DNA from: Azotimanducus sp963663145
GTDB taxonomy: Bacteria > Pseudomonadota > Gammaproteobacteria > Pseudomonadales > Azotimanducaceae
Length of the DNA: 64,000 bases
NCBI GenBank assembly: GCA_963663145.1
Contig: OY760134.1
Location: forward strand, 2,976,001 to 3,040,000
Direction: 5' to 3'
The notes beneath the pieces were generated by a model that worked only from the letters and a program-made list of their open reading frames with translations, was not told the DNA's origin and searched no databases. Shown piece by piece: positions 26,093-33,933 of the stretch. Made by a program: the position numbers and the translations under genes. Numbering within the stretch: position 1 is the first letter of the stretch; every line of letters starts with the position of its first letter.

Positions 26093-26113
26093 TTGACTTG
26101 TTTCTGTCAATGT
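26093..26113 (+). repeat. 21-bp direct repeat, right copy, flanking the TA module
   Basis: TTGACTTGTTTCTGTCAATG plus one T, beginning 13 bases after the toxin stop. It covers the stop codon of the convergent permease gene (TGA at 26109-26107). It contains the same TTGACA box as the left copy on the - strand, but no matching -10 box follows. Confidence 0.9.
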
Positions 26114-27858
26114 TTAATCTCTGGCGGCTCCACGCGGACGGTCACTATGTCTATGTCGTGGTACTGCTGATGTCGGACCGAAGCGGCGAGGTGACGCAAG
26201 AGCCGTAGCGAAACATCCTGCTCGATCATGGCCGCCGCGTCGGCCTCGCCCAAGAGCGCGATTCGGTCTTGGATATTCTCTTCGCCTTTCGAGGCAACGA
26301 ACTCCAGCACGGCGCCGCCTTCTTCGCTGCGCGCTGTGAGGAGCAGGCGCCGCCCGAGATTGGCGGCGGGGTCGTCCTGGTGCTGAAGCGTCAGCAAAGT
26401 CTCCTCGCAGACGGCATCTAGGCGTTCGGTCATCTGCGCATCCCAACCCCTTTGCGATGCGAACCTGCCTATGAATTCGCGAATCTCGCTTAAGGAGGAA
26501 GTATCGCACCCCACCTCTATCCTGCGGCGGCGCGGCTTGGTCAGCTCGAGGAATGCGGTCAGGACGACCGCCACCACGCCTCCGGTCAGCATCCCGTTCT
26601 TTAAGAGAGCGCCGGCAAACTCGGGAACCTGCTCGATGAATACGCTGTGGTACTGAAAGCCCACGCCGATCCAGAAGGCGACGCCGGCAATCATTCCTTT
26701 GCGTAGGTCGACTCCATCCTGCACAATCACCTTCATGCCGATGATGAAGATCGTTGCCATGGTGACGGTGATAAAGGCCGTGATGACAGGCCCCGGTATG
26801 GCAAGGATCACGGCAAGTACCTTGGGAAGGAAGGCCAGCATGATCAGCGACCCCCCAAGCGCGAGGCCGATACTGCGAGCGCTGACCCCGGTGATCTCGA
26901 CCATGGAGGCCCCGGTGGGTCGGAAGCCGAGTGGCATGGTGCCTGCCAAGCCCGATAGCAGATTGCCCACCCCGTCGGCCGCGACCGCGCCCTGCACCGC
27001 GCGAAAATCCACGGCACGGCTTTCGGCCCAAGACACGCGCTGAATCGCAACGGCACCGCCGATAGTTTGCATGGTGCAGACGAGGGAGACGAACACGAAA
27101 GCCGGAAGCAGCGCCCAGAACTCGGGACCAAAACGAAGATCCAATGCCGCCCAATCGGGCCAGGGAATGCCGATCCACGGCGCTTGCGCGATGCGGTCCA
27201 AGTCATAGAGACCGAACAGGCCGGCGATGGCCGAACCTGCCACGATGCCGACCACAGGTGCCCACAAGCGCATGCGACCGCTCGATGCCAAGGTGATGGC
27301 GACGATGACAACGAGGGTCGTCAGCGCGCTGAGTGACGCCGCCAGCGGCGGCGCGCCGCTCGGCACATTCCCCAATTGCTCGAACATGATCGGCATGACC
27401 GTCACAGGCGTGAGCATCAGGACTGTGCCGGTGACCGTAGGGGTGAGAATGCGCCGGAACAGTGAGAGGCGCGCAGAGAAGGCGAACTGGACCAGGGCGA
27501 GCATAACGACTAGGGTTGCGAGCAAGGCCGGACCGCCTGCAGCGAGCGCCGCGATGCTCACCGCGATGGCGACACCGGATGTGCCGATCGCGAGGATGTA
27601 CCCCGCTCCGAAGCGTCCGATTCGGCGCGCTTGAATGATGGCGGTCACGCCGGAAAATGCAACGGAGGCGAATACGGCCCAAAGCAAGACCTCCTCGGGC
27701 TGACCGGCCGCGCGGAACACAACGGTGGGGATCATCACCGCGCCGGGCAATACCAAGCAGGCGATCTGCAAAGCAAGACTGAAGCTCAAGGGCACCGGAA
27801 TCTTTGCGTCGGGATCGCGGCGGTCTTGGGAGCGCTGGTCGGATTCGTCGATTCCCAT
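26107..27858 (-). CDS. NCS2-type nucleobase permease fused to a HATPase-like domain
   Basis: A 583-residue fusion. Residues 1 to about 430 are a 12-14 helix permease of the xanthine/uracil (solute carrier 23-like) family: MQTIGGAVAIQRVSWAESRA, DGVGNLLSGLAGTMP and GFRPTGASMVEITGVSARSI are typical. From about residue 440 a soluble domain follows: VCEETLLTLQHQ resembles the N-box helix of GHKL ATPases such as RsbW-type anti-sigma kinases, with a later ARSEEGGAVLEFVAS strand. A clear G-box is not obvious, so ATP binding is uncertain. The cytoplasmic domain may gate or sense transport. Gene end overlaps the right 21-bp repeat. Confidence 0.8.
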   Translation of the reverse strand: MGIDESDQRSQDRRDPDAKIPVPLSFSLALQIACLVLPGAVMIPTVVFRAAGQPEEVLLWAVFASVAFSGVTAIIQARRIGRFGAGYILAIGTSGVAIAVSIAALAAGGPALLATLVVMLALVQFAFSARLSLFRRILTPTVTGTVLMLTPVTVMPIMFEQLGNVPSGAPPLAASLSALTTLVVIVAITLASSGRMRLWAPVVGIVAGSAIAGLFGLYDLDRIAQAPWIGIPWPDWAALDLRFGPEFWALLPAFVFVSLVCTMQTIGGAVAIQRVSWAESRAVDFRAVQGAVAADGVGNLLSGLAGTMPLGFRPTGASMVEITGVSARSIGLALGGSLIMLAFLPKVLAVILAIPGPVITAFITVTMATIFIIGMKVIVQDGVDLRKGMIAGVAFWIGVGFQYHSVFIEQVPEFAGALLKNGMLTGGVVAVVLTAFLELTKPRRRRIEVGCDTSSLSEIREFIGRFASQRGWDAQMTERLDAVCEETLLTLQHQDDPAANLGRRLLLTARSEEGGAVLEFVASKGEENIQDRIALLGEADAAAMIEQDVSLRLLRHLAASVRHQQYHDIDIVTVRVEPPEIKH

Positions 27859-27947
27859 GGCCTGATCCTTGCTCCTAGCGGTGCGTCCGGCCGCCTTAAG
27901 TCACCGAAATTATATCCAATTTGGCTTGATTGACCGCTGTCAATTGA

Positions 27948-27977
27948 TTGACAACACCCAGATGATCGGTGTAGATT
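27948..27977 (+). promoter_or_regulatory. sigma70-like promoter of the RiPP operon
   Basis: A perfect TTGACA (27948-27953) is separated by 18 bases from TAGATT (27972-27977), 20 bases before the precursor start codon. Just upstream TTGATTGACCGCTGTCAATT repeats the TTGA/TCAA half-sites, so a dimeric regulator could bind here. The permease gene is transcribed divergently from the same region. Confidence 0.6.
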
Positions 27978-27996
27978 CGATGAATTAAGGAACACC

Positions 27997-28290
27997 ATGA
28001 GGTGGCTTATGGAAGACAGTAGGGTGCGCAAGCTTAGGGAGAAATTGGGAATCTCCACAGAGGACCATAGCCAAGCAGCCGGAAGGTCAGTCAGTCCCAA
28101 TCTTCAAAAGAAGATCTCGGGATTTGCCGGGGCGGGCGGGAATTTTGTTTCCGCACCAACCCGAGCAGGCGGCAATTTTGTTTCGGCACCGACTCGAGCC
28201 GGTGGAAACTTTGTTTCCGCGCCGACCCGAGCAGGTGGCAATTTCATATCCGCACCGACTGTGGCTGAGTACACAGCGGCGGAAAGCTAA
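27997..28290 (+). CDS. RiPP precursor peptide with four tandem core repeats
   Basis: A 97-residue peptide. Residues 1-45 are a charged, helical leader (SRVRKLREKLGIS then HSQAAGRSVSPNLQKKISGF). Residues 46-89 are four 11-residue units AGGNFVSAPTR, the last varied to AGGNFISAPTV, and a short acidic tail AEYTAAES ends it. An FxS motif sits in each unit (Phe50, 61, 72, 83). AAGGAA lies 7 bases before the ATG. It directly precedes a radical SAM-SPASM maturase. Repeated cores after a leader and an adjacent radical SAM enzyme are the hallmark of a modified peptide. Not named in any family I know. Confidence 0.85.
   Translation: MRWLMEDSRVRKLREKLGISTEDHSQAAGRSVSPNLQKKISGFAGAGGNFVSAPTRAGGNFVSAPTRAGGNFVSAPTRAGGNFISAPTVAEYTAAES
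28132..28263 (+). repeat. four 33-bp tandem repeats encoding the RiPP cores
   Basis: Units are 28132-28164, 28165-28197, 28198-28230 and 28231-28263. The units differ at many third codon positions (GGG/GGC/GGA before Asn, AAT/AAC, TCC/TCG) yet encode the same residues, except Ile for Val and Val for Arg in the last unit. The pattern shows selection on the peptide, not a fresh DNA duplication. Confidence 0.95.
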
Positions 28291-28307
28291 CTGCCTTAAG
28301 TGCTGAT

Positions 28308-28347
28308 GCCGCGCCCTGAGGCTTCAGCGGCTTCAGGGCATTGCGGC
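28308..28347 (+). promoter_or_regulatory. hairpin between precursor and maturase genes
   Basis: GCCGC and GCGGC form an outer stem and GCCCTGA and TCAGGGC a perfect inner stem, with a GC-paired apical extension. It lies 17 bases after the precursor stop and 31 bases before the maturase start. There is no T-run, so I read it as a partial attenuator or RNA-stabilising element that lets precursor exceed enzyme. Confidence 0.6.
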
Positions 28348-28378
28348 GTTTCATGCGCGACACGGTTGATAGGCGGTC

Positions 28379-29554
28379 GTGCGTATAGCCAGTGATCGAA
28401 TCAGGGTGAGCTTCGGCAAGCTTGAGGCGCTGGAGGTCATTCTCAAAATCACCGAGCGCTGCAACCTGAATTGCGACTATTGCTATTTCTTCAACGCCGG
28501 CGACGACAGTTACAAGGAACACTCGGCGTTTATTTCCGATGACACGGTCGCACTGGTGGTGCGGCGGCTGAAAGAGTTCTCCGGGGCGTACAAACTCGAG
28601 CGAATCGCCGTTCACCTGCACGGCGGCGAGCCTCTATTGATGCCCAAAGCTCGCTTCGAGGGCATCTGCGAAGCAATCAGATCCAATTTGGCGGAAATTG
28701 TCGACCTGTCGATGACAGTCCAAACAAACGGCATGCTGATTGATCGCGATTGGATCGAACTATTCAACCGATACGACGTGCAGGTGGGCGTCAGCCTAGA
28801 CGGAGCGAAGGTACACAACGATGCCCATCGGCTCGATCATCGCGGTCGGTCTTCCTACCAAGCGACCGTTCAAGGTCTGGCCTTGTGTCAAGCACATCTC
28901 AATCACCCGCCAACGGTACTAGCCGTGATCGGTGAGGAATTCAACTCCGAGGAAATCTACGAGCACTTTCGAAACGACCTCAAAGTGGAACGCCTCGACT
29001 TCTTGCTCCCGGACCTGAATCACGACAACTTCTCCGGCGATGCAGAAGCGTACGGAGCGTTTCTGATCCAAGTGTTCGACAAGATGGTGGATGACGAGGA
29101 GTTCATCAGCGTCAGGTTCATCGACCATTTTCTGGCGCGAATCTACGGACAGGGGAACTTCCTCTTCCCGGACGGCAGAAGCGATCCGGACTACCTCTTG
29201 ATTACCGTATCGTCCGATGGCGGAGTCGGGCCGGACGATACGCTGAGATCCACGAAATACTGGAGTGGCTATGCGTACCGGGATCTGAAGTATTCAAGCC
29301 TTGAGGACATCATTCAAGACCCCTTGTTTCACGAATTCGAGAAATTCAAGAGAACACCCGCAACCGCCTGTTCGCAGTGCTGTTGGCGCGATGTCTGCGG
29401 CGGCGGTCAACCGGTACACCGCTATGGAAGCCGCAACGGCTTCGACAACCCCTCGGTCTATTGCCAAGGCTTGGACAACTTCTATACCCACGTATTGAAG
29501 TATCTGGCGTTGCACGGCGAGCCGCTGGAAAGGGTCGGAGCGGACTTACACTAA
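28379..29554 (+). CDS. radical SAM-SPASM peptide maturase (FxsB/Grr-like)
   Basis: A 391-residue enzyme. CNLNCDYC (Cys28, 32, 35) holds the radical SAM 4Fe-4S cluster, HLHGGEPLL is the GGEP SAM motif, and VQTNGMLID and VGVSLDG are barrel strands. The C-terminal CSQCCWRDVCGGG (Cys331-340) and HRYGSRNGFDNPSVYC (Cys362) match the SPASM-type ending of FxsB and GrrM maturases, which form Phe-centred cyclophanes in FxS or Gly-rich repeats. The start is a GTG with a weak ribosome site. It follows the precursor by 88 bases. Predicted action: cross-linking Phe to Ser within each FxS of the precursor. Confidence 0.9.
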   Translation: MRIASDRIRVSFGKLEALEVILKITERCNLNCDYCYFFNAGDDSYKEHSAFISDDTVALVVRRLKEFSGAYKLERIAVHLHGGEPLLMPKARFEGICEAIRSNLAEIVDLSMTVQTNGMLIDRDWIELFNRYDVQVGVSLDGAKVHNDAHRLDHRGRSSYQATVQGLALCQAHLNHPPTVLAVIGEEFNSEEIYEHFRNDLKVERLDFLLPDLNHDNFSGDAEAYGAFLIQVFDKMVDDEEFISVRFIDHFLARIYGQGNFLFPDGRSDPDYLLITVSSDGGVGPDDTLRSTKYWSGYAYRDLKYSSLEDIIQDPLFHEFEKFKRTPATACSQCCWRDVCGGGQPVHRYGSRNGFDNPSVYCQGLDNFYTHVLKYLALHGEPLERVGADLH

Positions 29555-29556
29555 AA

Positions 29557-30264
29557 GTGAGGATTTACTTTGACCCCAGGCTCGGTGATGTCCGGGATCT
29601 GATTTCCTTCAGCGACACGCTTGTTTGTGTAAAGGAGTACTACTCGGACGCCGTTGACTATCGACCCAATGCCAAATTACCCATCGATTTTCGAGATCTG
29701 TGTGATTCCGAGATCATCGAACACACCGGTACTCTCGACGAATTGTCTATTGAGGACGAATTGAATTTTGTCGCCTTCTTTCATTTTGACTTGAAAGCGG
29801 AGAGGGCGCTGGATTTCGAGCCTTTTATGAGTCTGTCGCCAGTGGTTACGCTGGACCCGTCCATTGATTCTGCGAATCATCCTTCCATTACGGTGGATCA
29901 GGAATCGAATTTACGGTTGGGATTACACCTCGACTCGTGGGACGGGCTCGATGTGTCTGCTCGATGGAAGAGCCGAAACCGCATAGTTGTGAACAGAGGC
30001 CCTGGCGCGAGGTATCTGTATCTGGTGCCTGTGCCGATCGAAGCAATGGCGGAGCAGGTGGCGGCATCCGAAAGGCGGCATCCCGGCGAAGTGGCTGACG
30101 CGTTTATCCGCAGCGCTCGGAGCGTCCCTTGTTTGCGTGTCCTTCAAGCTGAAAACGTGGCCTATGTGTGCAGCACCGAGCGTCTTGTGCACGATGCCTG
30201 TGTCGTTCCGAACGGCGATCAGTCTGGAAGTCATCACTACTTGGGGCACTTTGTGAAGAGTTAG
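29557..30264 (+). CDS. RiPP-associated protein, possible Fe(II)/2-oxoglutarate-type oxygenase
   Basis: A 235-residue protein starting at GTG 29557, 2 bases after the maturase stop. I do not recognise the family with certainty. LGLHLDSWDG contains His124-x-Asp126, and TERLVHDACV provides a later His212, a spacing compatible with the iron triad of cupin-fold 2-oxoglutarate oxygenases. SRNRIVVNRGPGARYLYLV looks like core barrel strands. No arginine for the oxoglutarate carboxylate is evident at the usual place, so the enzyme class is an inference. Position last in the operon argues for tailoring of the cross-linked peptide. Confidence 0.6.
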   Translation: MRIYFDPRLGDVRDLISFSDTLVCVKEYYSDAVDYRPNAKLPIDFRDLCDSEIIEHTGTLDELSIEDELNFVAFFHFDLKAERALDFEPFMSLSPVVTLDPSIDSANHPSITVDQESNLRLGLHLDSWDGLDVSARWKSRNRIVVNRGPGARYLYLVPVPIEAMAEQVAASERRHPGEVADAFIRSARSVPCLRVLQAENVAYVCSTERLVHDACVVPNGDQSGSHHYLGHFVKS

Positions 30265-30272
30265 CGAGATCG

Positions 30273-30767
30273 TCAAAATACAATGCTCACGGCGCCGTGC
30301 CAAGAGAGGTTTTCCAGATCCAGCACCGCGTGGCGAAAGGCTATCTTGAAATCCGCGCCTTCCCTCCTGAGGACATAGTCTATGCTGCCGACGTAAGGCG
30401 CTCCTTCGCCGCTCCGGAAGCGATAGACCAAGACGTTGGCGCAGACCCGGACTTGCTGATCGCCGGCCTCTTCAACTTGTACGTTTGAAATGAACCGACG
30501 GGTTCGCGACCGTGGATTCTCGCGGTGCGCATAGCGGCTGCTCAAGCGCGCCACCCGAGCACGCAGACGGATGATGTCGTCGTTGATGAACACCAAGTCG
30601 CGTTGGGGATCACCTTCCGGCAAATCGGTGGAGGGAACCAGGTAGCGGGCATCATCGGTAAACAGATTGACCCACTCATCGAGTTTCCAAGCGTCCAGAA
30701 GCGCCGCTTCCTTGAAAAGGAATGCCTCCACCTCTCCCCGCAAGGCTAATCGGCTGTCCTCCGTCAT
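30273..30767 (-). CDS. ring-hydroxylating oxygenase, small (beta) subunit
   Basis: A 164-residue protein of the SnoaL-like beta-subunit family that packs against Rieske oxygenase alpha subunits. The N-terminal FLFKEAALLDAWKLDEWVNL with FTDDARYLVP is the family signature; the end RHAVLDLENLSWHGAVSIVF forms the last strand. The ATG at 30767 overlaps the alpha-subunit stop by 4 nt, so the two are coupled; the longer upstream frame is alpha-subunit shadow. The gene ends 9 bases from the convergent RiPP operon. It has no catalytic role of its own in known enzymes. Confidence 0.9.
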   Translation of the reverse strand: MTEDSRLALRGEVEAFLFKEAALLDAWKLDEWVNLFTDDARYLVPSTDLPEGDPQRDLVFINDDIIRLRARVARLSSRYAHRENPRSRTRRFISNVQVEEAGDQQVRVCANVLVYRFRSGEGAPYVGSIDYVLRREGADFKIAFRHAVLDLENLSWHGAVSIVF

Positions 30768-32074
30768 GGCTCGCTGGTCCGAAGCTGGGCCTGACGGTCT
30801 TGGACGTCGGCATGACGCAGTCCTTGCATATCGGCATGCCACTGCCGCCAGAATCCGCGCATCTGCAGCTCGTCTGCCGTTCCCGGACTGGACTTGCGCA
30901 TGCCTCTTGAGATATCCGACCATTCGTTTTCACTGGCCCCGAAACCAGTTTGACAGGACTCCAGAACTTCCACGTCATCCGGTGTGGCAAAGCCGCCCGG
31001 TCCGAGGAAGGTCAAGTAGCTGTCAAGTCGGGTGGACAAGGCTGCACCTGACTCCTCCCGAGGCACGAGATGCCAAGCTGTTACCGCCATTCTGTCGGGA
31101 GCCACGGGTTCGATATACCTGATGCTGATGGCCACGAAGTCCATGATCAGCAGGTTCGGATAGATGAGCAGATTGCGAGAGGTGTCGGCCATCCGGTAGG
31201 CACGCTCTTCTCCGAACTTCTCCACCAACCGGCGGCGCGCTCGTGCGATCCGCGGCCTGGCTTGCTCGCCGAATACCGGGTGCCAGCGGGCGATGGGTCG
31301 GCCGTTCCGGGATATGTTCTCCGATACACAGTGGCCCTTACCAAGCGCCCTCGCGACCCCGGGCGGGCGTTCGGCAAGTGTGTCTCCGCTTTCATCCGTT
31401 CCAAGACCGACCATGTAATCCACGTAGGTCCGATGCGTCGTGACCAAGTGGTAGCCATCAAGGCTGTTCTCCGCCAGCAGCTTCCAGTTGGCATTGATGG
31501 CGTACTTGTTGGAACCGGAGATCACCCGCATTCCCTCCTCGGCTTGATCGACGACGAGGTCAAGGTAATCTCTGGCTCCCGCCAAGTAGGTCACGAGGTC
31601 TTCGGCCTGCGGGTTGAAATTCACGAAGTAAAAGCCCCGGTAGCAACCAACCCTTGGTGGCGCCTTTAGTCCGTGTTCGCTTTGATCGAAATTGGGACCA
31701 TAGGCGTCTTTTCCGGGAACGCCGATCAGTTCGCCACTGGTGCTGAAGGTCCAGGCGTGATAGAAGCACTGAAGGACTTCGGCATGGCCGCTGTCGTGGC
31801 GGCACACCAACGCACCCCGGTGCGGACAGGAATTCAGGAATACCCTTACTTGGCGGTCTTTGCTTCGGACAAAGAAGAGCGGTCGGCCGCCGACCGTGCG
31901 CCGACGGTAATCTCCGGGGTTCTCGACTTCCGATTCGTGTCCAAGGTAGATCCAGCATCGATTAAAGATTTGTTCCCATTCCTGCTGGTACAGATCAGGA
32001 GAAGTCATGCACGACCGATGCACCCGGAAAATCCCTCGTTCCCGGTCGTCGATAATCAGGTCTTCAATATCCAA
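30764..32074 (-). CDS. ring-hydroxylating oxygenase, large (alpha) subunit with Rieske centre
   Basis: A 436-residue Rieske non-heme iron oxygenase. The 2Fe-2S ligands are Cys83-x-His85 in CPHRGALVC and Cys103-x2-His106 in CFYHAWTF. The mononuclear iron site is in ENSLDGYHLVTTHRTY (two His), with a late Asp expected near residue 380. It acts with the beta subunit and an unlinked reductase to hydroxylate an aromatic acid or related ring. No ferredoxin or reductase gene is adjacent. The promoter lies in the 200-base region shared with panB. Confidence 0.92.
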   Translation of the reverse strand: MDIEDLIIDDRERGIFRVHRSCMTSPDLYQQEWEQIFNRCWIYLGHESEVENPGDYRRRTVGGRPLFFVRSKDRQVRVFLNSCPHRGALVCRHDSGHAEVLQCFYHAWTFSTSGELIGVPGKDAYGPNFDQSEHGLKAPPRVGCYRGFYFVNFNPQAEDLVTYLAGARDYLDLVVDQAEEGMRVISGSNKYAINANWKLLAENSLDGYHLVTTHRTYVDYMVGLGTDESGDTLAERPPGVARALGKGHCVSENISRNGRPIARWHPVFGEQARPRIARARRRLVEKFGEERAYRMADTSRNLLIYPNLLIMDFVAISIRYIEPVAPDRMAVTAWHLVPREESGAALSTRLDSYLTFLGPGGFATPDDVEVLESCQTGFGASENEWSDISRGMRKSSPGTADELQMRGFWRQWHADMQGLRHADVQDRQAQLRTSEP

Positions 32075-32271
32075 TCGTTCCCTCGTCCCGGAGCGTCGAT
32101 TCGCGACCCATACGCTTGTGCCGCAAAGGTTAAGCCCCGGTCTCGGTGAGTGTCAATGCGATGTACCGTCTCAGGCAGGGAGGGTGCAATATCGGGCGCG
32201 GGACACCCGGACGAACACCCATGCACGGCTCACAACCCGTAAAATTGCTCTCCCCACTCTCGGAGGGCGCG

Positions 32272-33090
32272 ATGTCCACCCAGAATCCAGGGCGCCAAAC
32301 TACGCTCAGCACGCTGGAGGCCAAGAAGCGGCGCGGCGAAAAGTTCGCCTCTCTGACGGCCTACGATGCCATTTTCTCGAACCTGGTGAGCTCGGCCGGC
32401 GTGCAAGTCATCCTCGTGGGCGACTCGCTCGGCATGGTGCTGCAAGGGCACGACAGCACCCTGCCGGTGACCGTCGAAGACATTGCCTACCACCTGGACT
32501 GCGTCAAGCGTGGCAACCAGGGCGCGCTCATCATGGCGGATCTTCCCTTCATGAGCTATGCCTCGGAGGCGCAATCGCTCGAATCCTCGGCACATCTGAT
32601 GCGCCACGGCGCGCATATTGTGAAGCTTGAAGGTGGGGCGTGGTTGGCGGAAAGCACGCGGCTTTTGACCGAACGCGGCGTCCCCGTGTGCGCCCACATG
32701 GGTCTTACCCCGCAGTCCATTAATCGCATTGGTGGCTATCGTGTGCAGGGGAGAAATCCGGATCGGGCGGCAACGATTCTGGAGGAAGCGAAAATGCTCG
32801 AAGATGCCGGTGCCGCAATCCTGTTGCTCGAGTGCGTGCCGGTGGATTTGGCTGCAAAGATCACGGATGAGGTCGGTGTTCCTGTGATCGGCATAGGCGC
32901 CGGGCCGGCGACCGATGGGCAGATCATGGTGCTACACGACCTCTTGGGGATGGAGACCACCGGGGTCAAGCCTCCAAGATTCGTCAAGAACTTCCTCGCG
33001 GAGACCGAAAGCATTCAGGCTGCCGTGGCGGAGTACGTGCGCTCGGTCGAAAGCGGGGACTTTCCAGCTCCTGAGCATTGTTTCAACTAA
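32272..33090 (+). CDS. panB: 3-methyl-2-oxobutanoate hydroxymethyltransferase
   Basis: First committed enzyme of pantothenate (CoA) synthesis, using methylene-tetrahydrofolate. It is 272 residues from the ATG at 32272, which has GGAGG 7 bases upstream; the longer frame to 32146 adds non-family sequence. Motifs are FASLTAYDAIFSNL near the start, VILVGDSLGMVLQGHDSTLP (metal site), and VPVIGIGAGPATDGQIMVLH near residue 200. The stop TAA directly abuts the panC ATG, so the two are one operon. Confidence 0.96.
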   Translation: MSTQNPGRQTTLSTLEAKKRRGEKFASLTAYDAIFSNLVSSAGVQVILVGDSLGMVLQGHDSTLPVTVEDIAYHLDCVKRGNQGALIMADLPFMSYASEAQSLESSAHLMRHGAHIVKLEGGAWLAESTRLLTERGVPVCAHMGLTPQSINRIGGYRVQGRNPDRAATILEEAKMLEDAGAAILLLECVPVDLAAKITDEVGVPVIGIGAGPATDGQIMVLHDLLGMETTGVKPPRFVKNFLAETESIQAAVAEYVRSVESGDFPAPEHCFN

Positions 33091-33933
33091 ATGCAAATTG
33101 CCAAGGATCTTGAAGCGCTTGCCGAGGCTCGGGCTCGGGCGGGTGCCAAGCTCATCGGCTTGGTTCCGACCATGGGTAACCTTCATCAGGGGCACCTCGC
33201 CTTGGTGGATGCTGCGAGGAAGTCGGCGATGGAGGTTTGGGTCAGCCTGTTCATCAACCCCCTACAGTTCGGCCAAGGCGAAGACTTTGCGTCCTATCCG
33301 CGCACCTTCGAGTCGGACATCGCGCAGCTTGAATCCCGAGGCGTGGAACTCTTGTTCGCACCCAGGGTTTCGGACATGTATCCGGGCGGCCTAGAGGCAC
33401 CGACACGGCTTGCCTTGCCGCCGCTTGCCGGAGAGCTTTGTGGCCGAAACAGGCCCGGACACTTCGAGGGTGCCTGCACCGCCGTATTGAAACTGCTCAA
33501 TCTTGTCCGGCCAGCATACGTGTGCTTCGGCGAGAAAGACTATCAACAGCTCATGCTGATCAAGAGGATGATAGGGGACTTGCATGTGCCGGTCGAGGTA
33601 CTGCCGGTGCCGACGGTGCGCGAGGCGGATGGGCTGGCCATGTCGAGCCGCAATTCCTACTTGGATTCAAGGCAGCGGGAAACCGCGCCCAGCCTCTATA
33701 AGAACCTTCGGCACATCGCTGCCGAGATTGAGCGAGGTGTGCGAGACTTCGAGATGCTGCAGCAAACCGCCTTGGATGACCTCAAGGCACTGGGTTGGGC
33801 ACCGGATTACATCGAAATCGGAAGCCCTAGTCTTGGTCCCCCCGCAGAGGACTCGGAACTGCGCATACTCGGCGCCGCACGGCTCGGCAAGACACGCCTT
33901 ATTGATAATGTGAAAGCAACAGCTCCGGGCTGA
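33091..33933 (+). CDS. panC: pantoate-beta-alanine ligase
   Basis: Joins pantoate and beta-alanine through a pantoyl-adenylate. It is full length at 280 residues. VPTMGNLHQGHLALVDAA carries the nucleotide HxGH-like motif, FINPLQFGQGEDFASYPR the pantoate site, and VCFGEKDYQQLMLIKRMI with LAMSSRNSYLD (KMSKS-like) the ATP site. It starts directly after the panB stop. Its last 35 bases overlap the 3' end of the convergent 545-aa gene. No panD (aspartate decarboxylase) is in the window. Confidence 0.96.
   Translation: MQIAKDLEALAEARARAGAKLIGLVPTMGNLHQGHLALVDAARKSAMEVWVSLFINPLQFGQGEDFASYPRTFESDIAQLESRGVELLFAPRVSDMYPGGLEAPTRLALPPLAGELCGRNRPGHFEGACTAVLKLLNLVRPAYVCFGEKDYQQLMLIKRMIGDLHVPVEVLPVPTVREADGLAMSSRNSYLDSRQRETAPSLYKNLRHIAAEIERGVRDFEMLQQTALDDLKALGWAPDYIEIGSPSLGPPAEDSELRILGAARLGKTRLIDNVKATAPG

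Noticed and set aside
26114..27178. Second long - strand frame inside the permease gene
   Set aside because: It is an out-of-frame shadow, rich in Arg and His, typical of alternative frames in GC-rich genes.
28132..28263. Possibility that the 33-bp repeats are a CRISPR array or DNA-level minisatellite
   Set aside because: Units are contiguous without spacers, keep the reading frame, and differ mostly at silent positions, so they are coding repeats.
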